64,000 nt of DNA from NCBI RefSeq assembly GCF_009996735.1, contig NZ_JAACYI010000002.1, positions 62,001 to 126,000 of the forward strand. Direction: 5' to 3'. The position numbers and the translations under genes are program-made. The DNA comes from Cellulomonas sp. APG4. GTDB taxonomy: Bacteria > Actinomycetota > Actinomycetes > Actinomycetales > Cellulomonadaceae. Below, one piece after another: positions 29,716 to 40,105 of this stretch. A model generated the notes under the pieces. It was given only the letters and a program-made list of their open reading frames with translations. It made no database searches and was not told where the DNA came from. Position 1 is the stretch's first letter. Each line of letters begins with the position of its first letter.

Positions 29716-31271
29716 GCGGGTGCGCGCAGCCGTGCCGCGACCTGGACCGCTCGTACGGCGGCGGCGGCCTTGTTGCGCGACTCCTCGTACTCGAGCGCCT
29801 CGACCGAGTCGGCGACGATCCCGCCGCCCGCCTGGACGCTGGCCCGACCACCACGGATCAGGGCCGTGCGGATCGCGATGGCCATGTCCATGTCGCCCGC
29901 GAAGTCGAAGTACCCCACCGTTCCGCCGTAGATGCCGCGGCGAGCAGGCTCGAGCTCGTCGATGAGGGCGATCGCGCGGGGCTTGGGCGCGCCTGAGAGC
30001 GTGCCGGCGGGGAAGGTCGCCGTGAACGCCTCGAGGGCCGTCGCGCCCGGGCGCAGGCGGCCGACCACGGTCGAGCAGATGTGCATGATGTGGCTGTAGC
30101 GCTTGACGGCCATGAGCTCCACGACCTCGACGGACGTGGGCTCGCAGACCTTCACGAGGTCGTTGCGCGAGAGGTCCACGAGCATGATGTGCTCGGCCCG
30201 CTCCTTCGGGTCCGCGAGCAGCTCCTCGGCCAGCTCGGCGTCGCGGGCCGGCGTGGCACCGCGCGGGCGCGAACCGGCGATCGGGAAGGTCACGACCTGC
30301 CCGTCAGTCACCTTGACGAGCGTCTCGGGACTCGAGCCCACGACCGCGAAGTCCGCCCCTGCCGCGTCCCGCAGCTGGAAGTAGTACATGTACGGGCTCG
30401 GGTTGATGGTCCGCAGCACGCGGTACACGTCGAGCGGTGACGCCGGGCAGTCGAGGTCGAGCCGTTGCGAGACGACCACCTGGAACACCTCGCCGTCGCG
30501 GATCGCCTCCTTGCCGATCCGCACGGCCTCCTCGAACTCTGGCCGGGTGCTGCGGAACTCGAGCTCGGGCTCGTCTCCACCGCCGAGCACGCTCGCGGCC
30601 GGCGGGGCCGGCGTGGCCAGAGCGGCCTGCATCTCGTCGAGGCGGCGCACCGCGTCCGCGTGCGCCTCGTCGACACGCGCGTCGGTGTCGTCGAAGTTGA
30701 TCGCGTTGGCGACGAGCCACACCGAGCCGTCGACGTGGTCGACGACGGCGAGGTCGGTCGCGAGGCACAACGTGACCTCGGGCACCCCGAGCTCGTCGGG
30801 CGCCTTCGCGGGCAGGGTCGGCTCCCAGTGCCGGACGACGTCCCAGCCGAGCGCACCCGCGAGGCCACCCGTGAACGGTGGCAGACCCGGGATCGCGGGG
30901 GTTCGGAGGGCCTCGAGGGTGGCCCCGAGGACCTCGAGGACGTCGCCCTCCGTCGGCACACCCACCGGGACGTCACCGAGCCACGCCGCCTGCCCGTCGC
31001 CGACCGTCAGGGTCGCGCGCGACCGCACCCCCACGAACGAGTAGCGCGACCAGGTGCCGTCGACCTCGGCGGACTCGAGGACGAACGTGCCCGCTCGCCC
31101 CTGCGCCAGTGTGCGGTACAGGCCGACCGGCGTGGCGTCATCGGCGAGCACACGACGGACCACGGGCACCACGCGACGGTCACGCGCGAGCTCCCGGAAG
31201 GTGTCGAGCCGCGGCCACGTCGCACCCCACGCGAGATCGGTCGCGAGGTCCGGCGTCGTGCGCGCGGTCAT
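29712..31271 (-). CDS. trpE: Anthranilate synthase component I
   Basis: A 519-aa chorismate-using enzyme that forms anthranilate with a glutamine amidotransferase partner (TrpG, not in this window). The N-terminal feedback region contains the LES element ([19 protein letters not shown]), and the C-terminal chorismate-binding domain shows [26 protein letters not shown] and the GGIVADSV end. The ATG at 31271 overlaps the hisI stop (ATGA). No tryptophan leader peptide can precede it because hisI abuts directly. Confidence 0.95.
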   Translation of the reverse strand: MTARTTPDLATDLAWGATWPRLDTFRELARDRRVVPVVRRVLADDATPVGLYRTLAQGRAGTFVLESAEVDGTWSRYSFVGVRSRATLTVGDGQAAWLGDVPVGVPTEGDVLEVLGATLEALRTPAIPGLPPFTGGLAGALGWDVVRHWEPTLPAKAPDELGVPEVTLCLATDLAVVDHVDGSVWLVANAINFDDTDARVDEAHADAVRRLDEMQAALATPAPPAASVLGGGDEPELEFRSTRPEFEEAVRIGKEAIRDGEVFQVVVSQRLDLDCPASPLDVYRVLRTINPSPYMYYFQLRDAAGADFAVVGSSPETLVKVTDGQVVTFPIAGSRPRGATPARDAELAEELLADPKERAEHIMLVDLSRNDLVKVCEPTSVEVVELMAVKRYSHIMHICSTVVGRLRPGATALEAFTATFPAGTLSGAPKPRAIALIDELEPARRGIYGGTVGYFDFAGDMDMAIAIRTALIRGGRASVQAGGGIVADSVEALEYEESRNKAAAAVRAVQVAARLRAPA

Positions 31272-31657
31272 GCGTCGTCCCCGCGCACCGCGCCGAGGTC
31301 TCCGCCGGCCTCGAAGCAGGTCCGGGCACCGGTGTGGCACGCGGGGCCCACCTGGTCGACGCGGACGAGCAGCGCGTCACCGTCGCAGTCCAGCGCGACC
31401 GAGCGGACGTGCTGGACGTGGCCCGACGTGTCGCCCTTGCGCCAGTACTCCTGCCGCGAGCGCGACCAGAACGTCACCCGGCCGCTGGTCAGGGTCCGGT
31501 GGAGCGCCTCGTCGTCCATCCAGCCGACCATGAGCACCTCGCCCGTGTCGTGCTGCTGGACCACGGCGCAGACCAGGCCGGCGGCGTCGCGGCTCAGGCG
31601 GGAGGCGACGGCCGGGTCGAGGTCGGACGGGCGCACGGCGGCATCGGTCTCAGGCAC
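31268..31657 (-). CDS. hisI: Phosphoribosyl-AMP cyclohydrolase
   Basis: A 129-aa HisI that opens the purine ring of phosphoribosyl-AMP, the third step in histidine synthesis. Conserved elements are [25 protein letters not shown], the metal-binding DCDGDALL and the Cys pair in CHTGARTC. It is the monofunctional type without the HisE domain. A -10-like CAGGAT (31669-31664) ends 6 nt before the GTG. It leads into trpE by a 4-bp overlap, joining His and Trp synthesis, which share PRPP. Confidence 0.95.
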   Translation of the reverse strand: MPETDAAVRPSDLDPAVASRLSRDAAGLVCAVVQQHDTGEVLMVGWMDDEALHRTLTSGRVTFWSRSRQEYWRKGDTSGHVQHVRSVALDCDGDALLVRVDQVGPACHTGARTCFEAGGDLGAVRGDDA

Positions 31658-31705
31658 GTGCCGATCCTGCCACGTGCCCCGCGCCGCCCGCGTCGCTTGC
31701 TCGCG

Positions 31706-33538
31706 TCAGCGGGTCTGGCTCAGCCACGCCGCGTGCATGCCCGCGTAGACGCCGCCGCGCCCGACGAGCTCGGCGTGCGGACCCACCTCGACCACGCGGC
31801 CGGCCTCGACCACGACCACCAGGTCGGATGCCTCGGCCGTCGAGAGGCGGTGCGCGATCGTGAGCGTGCCGCGGCCCGCGGTGAGCGAGTCGAGTGCCCG
31901 GGCGATGCGCACCTCTGTCGCGGGGTCGACGGCGCTCGTCGCCTCGTCGAGGACCAGGTAGTCGGCTCCCGCGAGGTGCGCGCGCGCGAGCGCGACGAGC
32001 TGCCGCTCCCCCGCCGAGAGCCGCTCCCCACGCTGGCCCACCTGCGTGTGCAGCCCTTCCGGGAGGTCGCTGAGCCAGTCCGCGAGCCCGAGCTCGGCGA
32101 ACGCCGCCGCGACCGCGGCGTCGCGCGCGTCGGTGGCGTCGGGCGACCAGGTGCCGTGCGGACCGTCCAGGTCCCGCGCGCCGTAGGCGACGTTCTCGAC
32201 GAGCGTCCCCTCGAAGAGGAAGCCCTCCTGCGGCACGAGCACGACGCGGCGGCGCAGGCTCGCGAGGGTCACGTCGCGCAGGTCGGTGCCGTCGAGCAGC
32301 ACAGTGCCCTCGGCGGGGTCCACGAGGCGCGTGACGAGCTTCGCGAGGGTCGTCTTGCCCGAGCCCGTGGCCCCGACGACGGCGACCTTGGCTCGCGCCG
32401 GGAGCACGAGGTCGACGTCCTCGAGGACGCGCGGCCCACCGGGGTACGCGAACGCCACGCCCCGCAGCTCGACGCGGGCCGGTCCGCGCGGGCTCACGAC
32501 GCCCTCGAGCGGGTCGACGACGTCGACCTCGGTGTCGATGACGCCGATCACGCGACGCCATCCCGCGAGGGCGTTCTGGAGCTCGTTCAGGATCTCGGTC
32601 GCCATCTGGACGGGGCCGGTGAAGAGCTGGACGAGGAAGAGGAAGGCGAGCACGCGGCCGACCGTGAGCGAGCCGTCGATGCCGAGGAAGGTGCCCACGA
32701 CGACGACGACGCTCAGCACCAGGTTCGCGGTGAGCACACCGCTCGAGAAGACGACCGCGACGCGCACCTGCGCCCGCACCATCGCGTCCCGGGTCGCCTC
32801 GACGGCATGGTCGATGCGGCGCTGCGTCCGTTCGCCCACGCCGTAGGCCTTGATGGTCTCGGCGCCCACCACGGCCTCCGAGATGGCACCGAGCATCGCG
32901 CCGACCCTCTGCCGCACCAGCGCGTAGGCCGCGCTCACCTTCTTCTGCGCCGGCCGGATGACCAGCATGAGCGGGAGGAAGCAGAGCCACACCACCAGGG
33001 TCAGCTGCCACGAGTACACGAGCATGAGCACCGTGGCGACGCCGATCTGCAGCACCGAGACGAGCAGCATGATCCCGCCCCACTGGACGAACAGCGAGAT
33101 CGTGTCGACGTCACTCGTCACGCGCGAGACGAGGCTTCCGCGACGTTCGGTGCTCTGCGTCAGCACCGACAGGTCGTGGACGTGCCGGAACGCGCGTGTG
33201 CGCAGGTTCGCGAGGCCGGCCTCGCTGCTGCGGAACAGCCGCACGTTGACGAGGGCCGAGCACACGCCGGCGGCGACGAGCGCGAGCGCCGCGAGCCCCA
33301 CGAGGAGGAGCACCCGGTCGGTGCGGGGACCGCCCTCGCTGAGGATGCCGGTGTCGATCGTCTGCTGGACGGCGATGGGCACGACCACCCGGCCGGCGGC
33401 CGCCAGGACGGCGAGGAGCACCGTGACGCGCAGCCCGACGAGCAGCTGCGGCGAGAGCTGGACGCCACGGCGCAGGGTCGCGAGGGGCCCGAGGTCGCTC
33501 GTCGTCTCGAGGCGGACCCCGTCCTTCACCGCACTCAC
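31706..33538 (-). CDS. Heterodimeric ABC exporter, subunit with the intact ATPase site
   Basis: A 610-aa ABC half-transporter: a six-helix transmembrane domain (about 30-330) and a nucleotide-binding domain (about 365-605). Walker A is GATGSGKTT, Walker B is YLVLDEATSAVDP with the catalytic Glu, and the H-loop is TIAHRLS. The signature is LSAGE instead of LSGGQ. With its neighbour it forms an asymmetric pair: this subunit supplies an intact Walker/H-loop site and a weakened signature. The GTG start overlaps the stop of the upstream exporter gene (GTGA). Substrate (drug, lipid or peptide) is not evident. Confidence 0.9.
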   Translation of the reverse strand: MSAVKDGVRLETTSDLGPLATLRRGVQLSPQLLVGLRVTVLLAVLAAAGRVVVPIAVQQTIDTGILSEGGPRTDRVLLLVGLAALALVAAGVCSALVNVRLFRSSEAGLANLRTRAFRHVHDLSVLTQSTERRGSLVSRVTSDVDTISLFVQWGGIMLLVSVLQIGVATVLMLVYSWQLTLVVWLCFLPLMLVIRPAQKKVSAAYALVRQRVGAMLGAISEAVVGAETIKAYGVGERTQRRIDHAVEATRDAMVRAQVRVAVVFSSGVLTANLVLSVVVVVGTFLGIDGSLTVGRVLAFLFLVQLFTGPVQMATEILNELQNALAGWRRVIGVIDTEVDVVDPLEGVVSPRGPARVELRGVAFAYPGGPRVLEDVDLVLPARAKVAVVGATGSGKTTLAKLVTRLVDPAEGTVLLDGTDLRDVTLASLRRRVVLVPQEGFLFEGTLVENVAYGARDLDGPHGTWSPDATDARDAAVAAAFAELGLADWLSDLPEGLHTQVGQRGERLSAGERQLVALARAHLAGADYLVLDEATSAVDPATEVRIARALDSLTAGRGTLTIAHRLSTAEASDLVVVVEAGRVVEVGPHAELVGRGGVYAGMHAAWLSQTR

Positions 33539-35448
33539 CCGGCCACCTCGGCGTTCTCGTCCTCGTCCTGCGCGGCGGCGTCCGCTGCACGCCGCTCCGT
33601 CTCCTGCTCGTACGCGGTCGCCAGCTCGCAGTAGCCAGGGTCGCGGGCGAGGAGCTCGGCATGCGTCCCGTGGTCCACCACGCGGCCCGCGTGCAGGTGC
33701 ACGACCTCGTCGGCGAGCAGGATCGACGACATCCGGTACGCGACCATCAGCACCGTCGGCCCCGCGCCGTCGGACGCGCCGTTCGCGGCTCGCAGGCCGG
33801 CCAGGATCTCCTGCTCGATGCGGGGGTCCACCGCCGACGTCGCGTCGTCCAGCACGAGCAGCCGCGGACGGCGGACGAGCGCCCGGGCGATCGCGATCCG
33901 CTGACGCTGGCCGCCCGACAGGTTGGCCCCTCGCTCGCCGAGCGGCGCGTCGAGCCCCTCGGGCAGGCGACGCACGACGTCGTCGACGCGCGCGAGGCGG
34001 AGCGCCTCCCACACCGCGTCGTCGTCGGGCGCTCCCGGGTCGTCGGCGTCGGCCAGGGTCACGTTCGCACGCACCGTGTCCTCGAACAGGAAGGCACTCT
34101 GCGCGACGAGCGCGACGTGACGCGTCAGGTCGTCCAGGTCGACGTCACGCAGGTCCGTACCGTCGATCTGCACGGTGCCGCGGGTCGGGTCCTGCAGACG
34201 CGAGAGCAACGAGACGAGCGTCGTCTTGCCGGCGCCCGTGACGCCGACGAGCGCGACCGTGCGACCGGGCGAGAGGTCGAGGTCGACGTCGGCGAGGATC
34301 CCCTGCTCGCCCAGCTGGCTCGGGACCGTCACGCCGACCCCACGGAGCGCGACCCGAGCGCCGCCCGACGACGTGAGCCGCCGTGCACCGCTGCGCAGCT
34401 CCCCCTCGGCGTCCAGCACGCGAGCGATCCTGTCGTAGCCCACGAGCCCGCGCGGGAGCTCACCGAGCACCCAGCCGAACGCCCGCACGGGCACGGCCAT
34501 GACCGTGAGGAGGTAGGCGGCGGAGACGATCTCACCGGTCTGCACCGCGCCGACCGAGGCTCGCTGGGCGCCGACGAGCAGCACCAGCAGCGTGCCGAGG
34601 CTCGGCAGCAGGTCGATCACGGGGTCGAAGACGGCGCGCACCTGGCCGACGCGGACGTTCGCCGCCCGCAGCTCGTCGGCGCGCTCGGCGAAGCGCGACT
34701 CCTCGCGCGCCTCGGTGCCGAGGGACTTCACCAGCAGGGCCGCCTCGAAGCTCTCGTGAGCGATGTCCGACACCTCCGCACGCAGCTGCTGGGCGCGTGT
34801 GATGGCGGGCGACATGTACCGCTGGAAGACGAAGTTGGCGACGATGGCCAGCGGCAGAACCGCGAGCGCGGTGAGCGCGAGCCACACGTCCACACGCAGC
34901 AGGGCGACCGCCGCGACCGCGATCATCACGACGACGCCCAGCGCGAACGGGAGGGGGTTGAAGACGCCCGTGGCCGCCTCGACGTCCGCGTTGGCGTTGG
35001 ACAGCAGCTGGCCGGTCGGGTGACGCCGGTGCCACGACATGGGCAGTCGTAGGTACTGGCGGGTCACCCCGCGCCGGTGCGTGGCCTGCACGCCCGCGTA
35101 CCCCATGCCCGCCAGGATCCGTCGCCCGGCGACCGAGGCCGCGAGCGCGACCGCGACCCCGAGCAGCACCGCCCCGGCGACCCAGACGGCTGAGCGCGCG
35201 TCCAGGTCACCCTCGAGCGCCGGGACCACGACGTCGTCCGTGACGACGCCCAGCGCGCGGCTCACGCCGACGGTCAGGGCGCCGAACAGCGCCGACGCCC
35301 CGATCGCAGCCGCGTAGACGCGCGGCTGCGTCGCGAGCCCGCGCCACATCAGCAGGACCGACCGCCGCGCCGTGCCGCCTGCGAGCGCCGCCCGCGCGGG
35401 GGTGCGCCGCCCGCGCGCTGCGGGCCCTCCGACTCCGGGCACAGGCAC
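33535..35448 (-). CDS. Heterodimeric ABC exporter, subunit with the degenerate ATPase site
   Basis: A 637-aa ABC half-transporter with a six-helix domain (about 45-340) and a nucleotide-binding domain (about 380-610). Walker A is GVTGAGKTT and the signature is canonical LSGGQRQR. However, Walker B reads VLDDATSAVD (Asp in place of the catalytic Glu) and the H-loop is VAYRMS (Tyr in place of His). Such substitutions mark the non-catalytic half of heterodimeric exporters. The GTG at 35448 is chosen because AAAGGA (35460-35455) is 6 nt upstream. The acidic C-terminal tail is rich in Asp and Glu. Confidence 0.9.
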   Translation of the reverse strand: MPVPGVGGPAARGRRTPARAALAGGTARRSVLLMWRGLATQPRVYAAAIGASALFGALTVGVSRALGVVTDDVVVPALEGDLDARSAVWVAGAVLLGVAVALAASVAGRRILAGMGYAGVQATHRRGVTRQYLRLPMSWHRRHPTGQLLSNANADVEAATGVFNPLPFALGVVVMIAVAAVALLRVDVWLALTALAVLPLAIVANFVFQRYMSPAITRAQQLRAEVSDIAHESFEAALLVKSLGTEAREESRFAERADELRAANVRVGQVRAVFDPVIDLLPSLGTLLVLLVGAQRASVGAVQTGEIVSAAYLLTVMAVPVRAFGWVLGELPRGLVGYDRIARVLDAEGELRSGARRLTSSGGARVALRGVGVTVPSQLGEQGILADVDLDLSPGRTVALVGVTGAGKTTLVSLLSRLQDPTRGTVQIDGTDLRDVDLDDLTRHVALVAQSAFLFEDTVRANVTLADADDPGAPDDDAVWEALRLARVDDVVRRLPEGLDAPLGERGANLSGGQRQRIAIARALVRRPRLLVLDDATSAVDPRIEQEILAGLRAANGASDGAGPTVLMVAYRMSSILLADEVVHLHAGRVVDHGTHAELLARDPGYCELATAYEQETERRAADAAAQDEDENAEVAG

Positions 35449-35567
35449 GTCGGATCCTTTCGATGGGGAGACCTCAAGCCTCTCACGCGCAGGGGACACG
35501 CACTCCCTCCGGGGTGCGGTGCCGCCCCCGGCGCCTCGGACGACCGGCGGGCCGAGGTCGCGCGTGC

Positions 35568-35573
35568 GACGAT
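35568..35573 (+). promoter_or_regulatory. -10-like GACGAT, 6 nt before the TIGR03085 gene start
   Basis: GACGAT followed by 6 nt and ATG at 35580. No Shine-Dalgarno sequence is seen, so a leaderless transcript is likely. Confidence 0.4.
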
Positions 35574-35579
35574 CGGGCC

Positions 35580-36233
35580 ATGCCTCGAGCGCTCTTCCAC
35601 CCCCGTGAACGAACCGCGCTCGCCGACGCCCTCGCCGACGCCGGGCCGGGAGCACCCACGCTCTGCGAGGGCTGGCGCAGCGAGCACCTCGCGGCCCACG
35701 TCGTGCTAAGGGAACGTGCACCCCTCGTCGCGGCCGGCATCGTGGTGCCGCAGCTCGCCGCGCGCACCGAGCGCGCGATCTCCGAGCTCGCGGCAGCCTC
35801 GGGCGCCGAGGCCGGGTACGCCGCGCTCGTGGAGCGCGTGCGTCAGGGGCCGGGCCGGTGGCACCCGCTGGAGTGGAGCGACGCCGCGCAGCTGGTCGAG
35901 CTGTTCGTGCACACCGAGGACGTGCGTCGAGGGGCCGGTCCGCTCCCGCCGCGTCCGAGGACGCCCGAGCACACCGAGGCACTCTGGCGCGGCCTCACCC
36001 GCATGGCGGGGATGCTCTACCGACGCTCGCCCGTCCGTGTCGCCCTGTGCGACGGCGAGGGCCGCGTGCTGCGCGCCGGTCCGCGGGGTGCGTCGACGGT
36101 CGTCGTCACCGGCGACGTCGGCGACCTCGTGCTGCACGCCTACGACCGGTCGGCGGCCGCGCGCGTCACGGTCGAGGGGGCTCTCGAGGACGTCGCGGCC
36201 CTCGACGAGGTGCGTCCTCGCCCGGTGGCCTGA
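35580..36233 (+). CDS. TIGR03085 family (DinB/maleylpyruvate isomerase-like) protein
   Basis: A 217-aa actinobacterial protein of the DinB-like four-helix fold. The typical LCEGWRSEHLAAHVVLRERAP stretch (about 29-49) carries a metal-ligand His, and a second His lies in VELFVHTEDVRRG (about 104-116). Related enzymes use mycothiol as a cofactor, and mshC is in this window, but this subfamily has no assigned reaction. The ATG at 35580 fits the family N-terminus (MPRALFHPRERTALAD); the longer upstream frame lacks support. It converges with hisF, 27 bp apart. Confidence 0.85.
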   Translation: MPRALFHPRERTALADALADAGPGAPTLCEGWRSEHLAAHVVLRERAPLVAAGIVVPQLAARTERAISELAAASGAEAGYAALVERVRQGPGRWHPLEWSDAAQLVELFVHTEDVRRGAGPLPPRPRTPEHTEALWRGLTRMAGMLYRRSPVRVALCDGEGRVLRAGPRGASTVVVTGDVGDLVLHAYDRSAAARVTVEGALEDVAALDEVRPRPVA

Positions 36234-36260
36234 CGGACCGCCGGCGGGCCACGGCGCGGC

Positions 36261-37031
36261 TCAGCGCACGTGCACGCCCGCCTCGCGCAGCGCGCTCTTC
36301 ACCTGACCCACGGTGAGGGTGCCGAAGTGGAAGACGGTGGCGGCGAGCAGGGCGTCGGCACCCGCCCGCGCGGCCTCGACGAAGTGCTCGGGCACACCTG
36401 CACCGCCGCTCGCGATCAGCGGCACGGCGACCTCGCGACGCACGTCGCGCAGCATCTCGAGGTCGAAGCCGTCGGTGGTGCCGTCCGCGTCCATGGAGTT
36501 CAGCAGGACCTCACCGGCGCCGCGCTCGACCGCCTCCCGCGCCCACGCGACGGCGTCGATCCCCGTGCCGCGCCGCCCACCGTGCGTCGTGACCTCGTAG
36601 CCCGAGGGCGTCGGCGGGCCGTCGACCACCCGACGCGCGTCGACCGAGATGACCAGGACCTGGCTGCCGAACCTCTCGGCGATCTCCGAGATCACCTCGG
36701 GGCGCTGGATCGCCGCGGTGTTGACCCCCACCTTGTCCGCGCCCGCGCGCAGCAGCCGGTCGACGTCGTCGGTGGTCCGCACGCCGCCGCCCACGGTGAG
36801 GGGGACGAACACCTCCGAGGCGGTGCGCGTCACGACGTCGAGCGTCGTGCTCCGGTCCGACGACGAGGCCGAGACGTCGAGGAACGTGACCTCGTCCGCA
36901 CCCTCTGCGTCGTAGCGGCGCGCGAGCTCGACCGGGTCGCCCGCATCCCGCAGGTCGGCGAAGTTGACACCCTTGACGACGCGGCCGGCGTCGACGTCCA
37001 GGCACGGGATCACCCGGATCGCTGCAGACAT
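36261..37031 (-). CDS. hisF: Imidazole glycerol phosphate synthase cyclase subunit
   Basis: A 256-aa TIM-barrel that with HisH makes imidazole glycerol phosphate and AICAR. The start [21 protein letters not shown] holds the catalytic Asp (D11), a second Asp is expected in the C-terminal half ([13 protein letters not shown]), and the phosphate loops are VGGGVRT and IASGGAG. It is separated from other his genes (hisI lies 4.6 kb away). It follows the FKBP lipoprotein gene by 8 nt, so both may be cotranscribed. Confidence 0.96.
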   Translation of the reverse strand: MSAAIRVIPCLDVDAGRVVKGVNFADLRDAGDPVELARRYDAEGADEVTFLDVSASSSDRSTTLDVVTRTASEVFVPLTVGGGVRTTDDVDRLLRAGADKVGVNTAAIQRPEVISEIAERFGSQVLVISVDARRVVDGPPTPSGYEVTTHGGRRGTGIDAVAWAREAVERGAGEVLLNSMDADGTTDGFDLEMLRDVRREVAVPLIASGGAGVPEHFVEAARAGADALLAATVFHFGTLTVGQVKSALREAGVHVR

Positions 37032-37039
37032 GTGAGACC

Positions 37040-37924
37040 TCAGGAGGTGGGGCCGCCGCTGGCGGCGAGGATGTCGACGACGAAGACCTGGGTCTCACCG
37101 ACGAGCTCGCTGTCGTCGCCACCGTAGCCGAGGCCCGGCGGGACGACGAGGAGCACCTGGCTGCCGACGGTCTGCTCGACGAGCCCCTGGTCCCATGCCG
37201 CGACGACCGACCCGACCCCGATCGGGAACGGCCAGGGGAGCTCGTCGGGCGCCCAGCTCGAGTCGAAGACCTCGCCGTCGGACCACGTCAGCCCGGTGTA
37301 CTGCACGGTGATCACCTGACCGGCCGTGACCTGCGCACCCGTGCCGCGGATGAGCGGCTGCACGACCAGGTCGCTGGGCGGCTCAGCCTCCGGCACCGTC
37401 ACGAGCGGCTCGCCGTCGGCGGCGAGCTCGACGACCGGAAGCCCCTCACGAGGCTCGACGGCCTCCCCCGACGCCCGCGTGGGCAGCACGTCGAAGACGG
37501 CGACCGTGGTGGTGGGCTGATCGCCCGCCGGCACGACGTTCAGCACGCGCGACCCCACGGTGGTGCCCTGGAGCGCGTCGTAGATGTCCGAGCCGACGGA
37601 GTCCCGGCTCATGACGAAGGCCTTCGGGACTCCGGAGAACGTCTCGCCGACGACGGACCCGTCGCTCGCGTCCTCCGCGTAGTAGTGCAGGAGGATCGGC
37701 TCACCGTCCGTGACCTCGGGGCCCTCGCCCTCCCAGACGACCTCGGCGAACGCCTCGTCGACCTCGAGCGGCTGCGGGTAGGTCAGCTCGGGTACCACCC
37801 CTGCCTCACCGGTGACCTCGACGTCGACCGTCACCTCGGGCTCGTCACCGCAGGCGGCCAAGGTCCCGGCGGCGAGCACGAACGCAGCGGCTGCGACGAC
37901 CGCCCTGCCTCGACGTACGGGCAC
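37040..37924 (-). CDS. FKBP-type peptidyl-prolyl isomerase lipoprotein
   Basis: A 294-aa exported lipoprotein with lipobox LAAC and lipid-anchored Cys25. It has two FKBP-like domains: a degenerate first (about 62-145) and a more canonical second (about 200-290; [21 protein letters not shown] and [12 protein letters not shown]). It should catalyse proline isomerisation of exported proteins. An FKBP gene beside pafA is a conserved actinobacterial arrangement. The GTG start has AAGGAG 4 nt upstream. TACAGT (37999-37994) is a candidate -10. The usual pafB-pafC genes are not downstream here; hisF is. Confidence 0.88.
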   Translation of the reverse strand: MPVRRGRAVVAAAAFVLAAGTLAACGDEPEVTVDVEVTGEAGVVPELTYPQPLEVDEAFAEVVWEGEGPEVTDGEPILLHYYAEDASDGSVVGETFSGVPKAFVMSRDSVGSDIYDALQGTTVGSRVLNVVPAGDQPTTTVAVFDVLPTRASGEAVEPREGLPVVELAADGEPLVTVPEAEPPSDLVVQPLIRGTGAQVTAGQVITVQYTGLTWSDGEVFDSSWAPDELPWPFPIGVGSVVAAWDQGLVEQTVGSQVLLVVPPGLGYGGDDSELVGETQVFVVDILAASGGPTS

Positions 37925-38048
37925 ACCGCTCCTTCCCGGCACCGGCCTCCGGTGCGACTGCGACGGACCGAGAGCCCCTCGGCCGCCGCGTCCACTGTAC
38001 GGCGACCTCCGACCCTCGTGGCCCGCCGTCCGCCGCGTCGGCCGCACC

Positions 38049-39410
38049 TCACATGGACTCGAGCAGCCTGTCCACACGCTCGTCCACGCTGCGGAACGGA
38101 TCCTTGCAGAGCACCGTGCGCTGCGCCTGGTCGTTGAGCTTGAGGTGCACCCAGTCGACCGTGTAGTCACGGCGCGCCTCCTGCGCGCGGCGCACGAAGT
38201 CGCCACGCAGCTTCGCGCGCGTGGTCTGCGGCGGGACGGCGGTCGCCTCGAAGGTGTCGAGGTCGTCGACGACGCGCTCGACCATGCCGCGCGCCGCCAG
38301 GAGGTTGTACAGCCCCTCGGTCCGTGAGATGTCGTGGTACGCGAGGTCGAGCCGCGCGACCCGCGGGTCGTCGAGCTCGAGCCCGTGCTTCGCGCGGTAG
38401 CGCTCGATCAGGCGCAGCTTGATCACCCAGTCGAGCTCACGCTCCACGGGGCCGAGGTCTCCCGAGCGGACCGCACGGAGCCCCCGCTCCCACAGGTCGA
38501 GCACGTGCTCTACGACGGGAGTCCGCTCGACGTGCTGGCCCACAAGGTCCAGGACCCTCCCGAGGAACTCCTCCTGGAGGTCCAGGGCCGTGGCCGTGCG
38601 ACCGTTGGAGAGCTGCACGGGCGCGGTCCCCGTGACGTCGTGGCTGATCTCGCGGATCGCCCGCATCGGGTTCTCGAGCGTGAGGTCGCGCATCGGGATG
38701 CCCGCCTCGACGAGCCGCAGCACGAGGTCGGTGGCCCCCACCTTGAGCAGCGTCGTCGGCTCGGCCATCGACGAGTCGCCCACGATCACGTGCAGGCGCC
38801 GGTACGACTCCGCGTCGGCGTGCGGCTCGTCGCGCGTGTTGATGATGGGGCGGGAGCGGGTGGTCGCGCTCGAGACCGACTCCCAGATGTGGTCGGCACG
38901 CTGCGAGAGGCAGTACGTCGCACCGCGCGAGCCGGGCAGCACCTTGCCCGCGCCGGTGAGCACCTGGCGTGTGATCAGGAAGGGGACGAGCACGTCGGCC
39001 AGTCGGCCGAAGTCGCCCTGCCGGCGGATCAGGTAGTTCTCGTGGCAGCCGTAGGAGTTGCCCGCCGAGTCGGTGTTGTTCTTGAACAGGTGGATGCGGC
39101 CCGGGATCCCCTCGTGCTCGAGGCGCTGCTGCGCGTCGGCCACGAGCCCCTCGAGAATCCGCTCTCCCCCGCGGTCGTGGGCCACGAGGTGGCGCACGTC
39201 GTCGCACTCGGCCGTCGCGTACTCGGGGTGGGAGCCCACGTCGAGGTACAACCGTGACCCGTTGCGCAGGAAGACGTTCGACGAACGGCCCCAGGCCACG
39301 ACCTTGCGGAACAGGTAGCGAGCGACCTCGTCCGCGGAGAGGCCGCGGCCGGAGTCGACGGCGCAGGTCACGCCGTACTCGGTCTCCAGACCGAAGATGC
39401 GGCGGTCCAC
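38049..39410 (-). CDS. pafA: Proteasome accessory factor PafA, Pup ligase
   Basis: A 453-aa carboxylate-amine ligase that attaches Pup through its C-terminal Glu to lysines of target proteins. The ATP/metal-binding GLETEYG has Glu9, and the catalytic base is Asp57 in [13 protein letters not shown]; downstream blocks include [13 protein letters not shown] and [12 protein letters not shown]. The GTG start lies 2 nt after the prcA stop, so it ends the pup-prcB-prcA-pafA operon. Length and spacing match the mycobacterial protein. Confidence 0.97.
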   Translation of the reverse strand: MDRRIFGLETEYGVTCAVDSGRGLSADEVARYLFRKVVAWGRSSNVFLRNGSRLYLDVGSHPEYATAECDDVRHLVAHDRGGERILEGLVADAQQRLEHEGIPGRIHLFKNNTDSAGNSYGCHENYLIRRQGDFGRLADVLVPFLITRQVLTGAGKVLPGSRGATYCLSQRADHIWESVSSATTRSRPIINTRDEPHADAESYRRLHVIVGDSSMAEPTTLLKVGATDLVLRLVEAGIPMRDLTLENPMRAIREISHDVTGTAPVQLSNGRTATALDLQEEFLGRVLDLVGQHVERTPVVEHVLDLWERGLRAVRSGDLGPVERELDWVIKLRLIERYRAKHGLELDDPRVARLDLAYHDISRTEGLYNLLAARGMVERVVDDLDTFEATAVPPQTTRAKLRGDFVRRAQEARRDYTVDWVHLKLNDQAQRTVLCKDPFRSVDERVDRLLESM

Positions 39411-39412
39411 GC

Positions 39413-40105
39413 CTAGGCGCCCAGCAGCTCGGTCAGGGCGGGGGCCGCAAGGCGCCGGAACGCACGGCGTGGCCGGGTGCGGTCGAGGACGGCGACCTCG
39501 AGCGCCGTCGGCTCGATGACGCGGTCCTCGCCCTCGGGCTGCGCTCCGAGGACGCGCACAGCGAGGTGCACGACCTCCTCGAGCGACATCCCCGGCCCCC
39601 AGCTCTCGGCGACCTTCTCGGAGAGGTGCTCGGCCTGCCCGCCCATCGCCACGTGCCCGCGCTCGTCGGCCACCGAGCCGTCGTACGACAGCCGGTAGAT
39701 CTGGTCGAGCTCGGGCGTCGCTCCGACCTCGGCGACCACGAGCTCGACCTCGAGCGGCTTCGACTCCGTGGTGAAGACGGTGCCGAGCGTCTGCGCGTAC
39801 GCGTTCGCGAGGCCGCGGGCGTTCACGTCGGAGCGGTCGTAGGAGTAGCCGCGCAGGTCGGCGTACCGCACGCCTGCCACGCGCAGGTTCTCGAACTCGT
39901 TGTACTTGCCGACGGCCGCGAACGCGATGCGGTCGTAGATCTCGGAGATCTTGTGCAGCGCGCGCGACGGGTTCTCGGTCGCGAACGCGATGCCGTCGTC
40001 GTACTGCAGCACGACGACGGACCGTCCGCGCGCGATGCCCTTGCGTGCGTAGTCGGCCCGGTCCTTCATGAGCTGCTCGGGCGAGACGTAGAACGGCATC
40101 GTCAT
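39413..40105 (-). CDS. prcA: 20S proteasome alpha subunit
   Basis: A 230-aa alpha-type proteasome subunit forming the outer rings of the 20S core. The family N-terminus ([20 protein letters not shown]) forms the gate that the Arc/Mpa C-terminus opens. It lacks a catalytic N-terminal Thr, as expected. The ATG overlaps the prcB stop (ATGA). The C-terminal end, about 15 residues ([18 protein letters not shown]), is variable in the family. Confidence 0.96.
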   Translation of the reverse strand: MTMPFYVSPEQLMKDRADYARKGIARGRSVVVLQYDDGIAFATENPSRALHKISEIYDRIAFAAVGKYNEFENLRVAGVRYADLRGYSYDRSDVNARGLANAYAQTLGTVFTTESKPLEVELVVAEVGATPELDQIYRLSYDGSVADERGHVAMGGQAEHLSEKVAESWGPGMSLEEVVHLAVRVLGAQPEGEDRVIEPTALEVAVLDRTRPRRAFRRLAAPALTELLGA

